Origin: an uncultured Clostridia bacterium
GTDB taxonomy: Bacteria > Bacillota > Clostridia > Oscillospirales > Oscillospiraceae
Direction: 5' to 3'
Length of the DNA: 7,864 bases
Assembly: GCA_947177005.1 (NCBI GenBank)
Contig: CAMWSZ010000125.1
Span: forward strand, 1 to 7,864
Part shown: piece after piece, positions 6,821-7,864 of the stretch
Numbering within the stretch: the stretch's first letter is position 1
How the letters are laid out: the number at the start of each line of letters is the position of its first letter
The notes under the pieces: generated by a model
Seen by the model: the letters and a program-made list of their open reading frames with translations, nothing else
Told to the model about the DNA's origin: nothing
Databases searched by the model: none
Program-made: the position numbers and the translations under genes

Positions 6821-6861
6821 AAGTGGCTCCGCTGACTTTTGAGAAGTCGGCGGAGCCGCTT
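6821..6861 (+). terminator. Strong terminator between guaA and the element repressor
   Basis: An 18-bp stem (6821-6838 with 6844-6861, two G-U pairs) with a 5-nt loop is followed by TTTTGCTATTTC in the rightward direction. It lies 149 nt after the guaA stop and 3 nt past the stop of the leftward repressor gene, so it can stop both transcripts, better in the guaA direction. If the element boundary is at 6660, the terminator is element-borne. Confidence 0.8.
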
Positions 6862-6864
6862 TTG

Positions 6865-7380
6865 CTATTTCTTCAAGTCTTCGACCAGCAGATCGCTTAG
6901 CATTTGAGAAGGAACTGCGGCCCGACGCTGGGAGGTGTCGAGTTGAGGGTAACGGTAACGCCATTGATCGTATTCTTCTTTTGTGATCTCCCCTGCCTCC
7001 AGCTTCGCCGCCTGCTGGTGCCATGCAGACAGCATTTGCAGCAGCTCGTCATAGGCGCGGCCCCTGCCCCTATCCAAACGCAGGCAAATCTCGCCGTCGA
7101 TCTCTCCTACCCGCAGGCCACGCAAGTCCTCCAGCGTAAACAATGTGTGCATCAGGCCGGTATTGCTGTCGATGTCTGGAACTGCCAACGCCTGGGGAGA
7201 CACATCCAGCGCATCAGCCAGCAGCTTGGTCAAGTCAGCCTTTGGTGTCCGATTGCCGGATTCATACTGTGCCATCCGCACATCGGCGGTGCGCTCCGGG
7301 AACCCCACCGCCATACCAAGATATTTCTGTGTCATACTCCGCAAGGTACGGAAAAAATGAATCCGCTCACCGATTGCCAT
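6865..7380 (-). CDS. XRE-family helix-turn-helix repressor of the element
   Basis: A 171-residue DNA-binding regulator. The N-terminal helix-turn-helix of the Cro/C1 type spans about residues 5-60 (RTLRSMTQKYLGMAVG, then RMAQYESGNRTP at 35-46, the usual XRE ending). The C-terminal part (about 75-171) is a charged domain containing KLEAGEITKEEYDQWRYRYP (126-145), which I remember from clostridial mobile-element regulators. No protease-type (LexA/CI) cleavage site is evident. Start choice: the frame is open to 7461, but the ATG at 7380 has a GGGAG site 9 nt upstream and begins right at the domain, and the promoter lies between them. It is divergent from the excisionase and integrase genes, so it probably represses them and may autoregulate. 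Confidence 0.85.
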   Translation of the reverse strand: MAIGERIHFFRTLRSMTQKYLGMAVGFPERTADVRMAQYESGNRTPKADLTKLLADALDVSPQALAVPDIDSNTGLMHTLFTLEDLRGLRVGEIDGEICLRLDRGRGRAYDELLQMLSAWHQQAAKLEAGEITKEEYDQWRYRYPQLDTSQRRAAVPSQMLSDLLVEDLKK

Positions 7381-7416
7381 AGTTGCCAACTCCCATCTGT
7401 TGTTCTTGTCGAAAAT

Positions 7417-7446
7417 AGTATAGCATATCTGTTTAGGAATAGTCAA
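7417..7446 (-). promoter_or_regulatory. Predicted promoter of the XRE repressor
   Basis: On the minus strand, a TTGACT -35 (7441-7446) and TATACT -10 (7417-7422) are separated by 18 bp, with a TGC extended -10. This is near consensus. The predicted start is about 30 nt before the ATG at 7380. It faces away from the excisionase promoter. Confidence 0.7.
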
Positions 7447-7489
7447 GATAAACTTAAACAAAGATGTTAAAATTTTTCTCGCAAACCAC

Positions 7490-7518
7490 TTGACAAAAGC
7501 AAAAAAGTTTAGTATGAT
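7490..7518 (+). promoter_or_regulatory. Predicted promoter of the excisionase-integrase operon
   Basis: A consensus TTGACA -35 (7490-7495) and TATGAT -10 (7513-7518) have optimal 17-bp spacing. Such a strong promoter needs repression to keep an element silent. A 13-bp repeat overlapping the spacer and the start region is a likely operator. Confidence 0.75.
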
Positions 7519-7535
7519 GATTAAGCAAAAAAGTT
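7497..7535 (+). repeat. 13-bp direct repeat, likely repressor operators
   Basis: AAGCAAAAAAGTT occurs exactly twice, at 7497-7509 and 7523-7535, a 26-bp period. The first copy lies between the -35 and -10 of the excisionase promoter and the second just past the -10, over the transcription start. This placement would block transcription if bound by the adjacent XRE protein. Integrase binding is the alternative. Confidence 0.6.
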
Positions 7536-7553
7536 AAAGGAGGTGACAATACA

Positions 7554-7754
7554 ATGGCAGGCACGATGTTCATGCGTGTGGAAGAAGTCGCAGAGGAGCT
7601 GGGGGTATCCGTTCCCTACGCCTATAAGCTGATTCGTTCCATGAACGCAGAGCTGAAGAAAACCGGATGTATCACCATTGCGGGCCGTATCGACCGGAAG
7701 TTCTTCTATGAGAAGTTCTACGGGACGCGAGAGCAGGCAGAAAGGAGGAATTGA
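7554..7754 (+). CDS. Excisionase-like small helix-turn-helix protein
   Basis: A 66-residue protein with an N-terminal winged-helix/MerR-like recognition motif, MRVEEVAEELGVSVPYAYKL (residues 7-26), then a basic segment with IAGRIDRKFFYEKFYG (42-57). This architecture is typical of the excisionases that direct tyrosine integrases toward excision. The start is firm: a long ribosome binding site, AAAGGAGGTGA (7536-7546), lies 7 nt before the ATG. It sits 4 nt upstream of the integrase start and is its likely operon partner, transcribed from the promoter at 7490-7518 and presumably silenced by the divergent repressor. A transcriptional regulator role instead of Xis is possible. Confidence 0.8.
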   Translation: MAGTMFMRVEEVAEELGVSVPYAYKLIRSMNAELKKTGCITIAGRIDRKFFYEKFYGTREQAERRN

Positions 7755-7758
7755 CCCA

Positions 7759-7864
7759 ATGGCAGCATTCAAAAACAAGGAAAACGGCACATGGTACGTC
7801 CAATTCCGTTATACGGACTGGAGGGGAGAGCGCCAGCAGAAGTTCAAGCGCGGCTTTACCACTA
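7759..7864 (+). CDS. Tyrosine site-specific integrase, N-terminus (cut by window end)
   Basis: Only 35 codons are visible. They begin MAAFKNKENGTWYVQFRYTD and continue WRGERQQKFKRGFTT, which matches the small N-terminal arm-type DNA-binding domain of phage and transposon tyrosine integrases (the beta-sheet that contacts arm sites). The core-binding and catalytic domains, with the R-H-R-Y residues, would lie beyond the window. The ATG at 7759 follows an AAAGGAGG site (7741-7748) embedded in the end of the excisionase gene, so translation is probably coupled. It would catalyse integration and excision of the element next to guaA, and it is read away from guaA. Confidence 0.85.
   Translation, partial: MAAFKNKENGTWYVQFRYTDWRGERQQKFKRGFTT

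Larger units (their letters stand above)
6660..7864. mobile_element. Left end of a guaA-integrated mobile element (partial)
   Basis: Directly after guaA come a terminator, a leftward XRE-type repressor, a rightward excisionase-like gene and the start of a tyrosine integrase. This is the standard integration/excision control module of clostridial integrative elements and small prophage-like islands. The left edge is placed at the putative attachment core in guaA, and the element continues past the window. No cargo, conjugation or replication gene is visible yet, so its type (conjugative element, satellite or remnant) cannot be decided here. Confidence 0.65.

Overview
The window looks like chromosomal DNA from a gut-type anaerobic Firmicute of class Clostridia, most likely near the Oscillospiraceae/Ruminococcaceae. 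The basis is fairly GC-rich coding sequence, Firmicute-style GGAGG ribosome binding sites, a Clostridia-type citrate synthase, a Bacillus/Clostridia-type xanthine phosphoribosyltransferase, and a repressor/excisionase/integrase module of the kind seen in clostridial mobile elements. This is inference from gene content, not a species call.

Layout. (1) Bases 2-934 (+) hold the last two thirds of a citrate synthase gene whose start lies off the window. (2) Bases 993-2715 (-) hold a two-gene operon of unknown function: an acidic coiled-coil protein, then a protein with two zinc-ribbon-like cysteine knuckles. It converges on citrate synthase and shares a hairpin terminator with it (941-972). (3) Divergently transcribed from that pair is a 479-residue membrane protein (2881-4320, +) that joins about six transmembrane helices to a domain resembling the 2-oxo-acid dehydrogenase E2/chloramphenicol acetyltransferase fold. 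Its predicted promoter puts the transcript start almost on the ATG. (4) xpt and guaA (4523-6671, +) form a probable purine operon: Xpt makes XMP from xanthine and GuaA aminates XMP to GMP, so together they turn xanthine into GMP. (5) Directly after guaA are a strong terminator, a leftward XRE-type repressor, a rightward small excisionase-like protein and the first 35 codons of a tyrosine integrase. This looks like the control end of an integrated mobile element. The 3' end of guaA is a known integration site for such elements, and the last 12 bases of guaA contain the 11-bp sequence I remember as the core used by Tn5801-like elements.

Regulation that can be read directly: divergent sigma-A-type promoters between the unknown operon and the membrane protein; an extended -10 promoter before xpt with no purine riboswitch visible; and face-to-face promoters between repressor and excisionase, with a 13-bp direct repeat straddling the excisionase promoter, as expected for a lysogeny-type switch.

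Most worth a second look: the membrane-fused E2-like protein with Glu where E2 enzymes have catalytic His; the unknown coiled-coil/zinc-ribbon pair; the compact element next to guaA; and a His-to-Asn change at a normally conserved citrate synthase active-site position. There is no gene-free stretch longer than 300 bases, and I saw no tRNA, rRNA, CRISPR array or insertion sequence.
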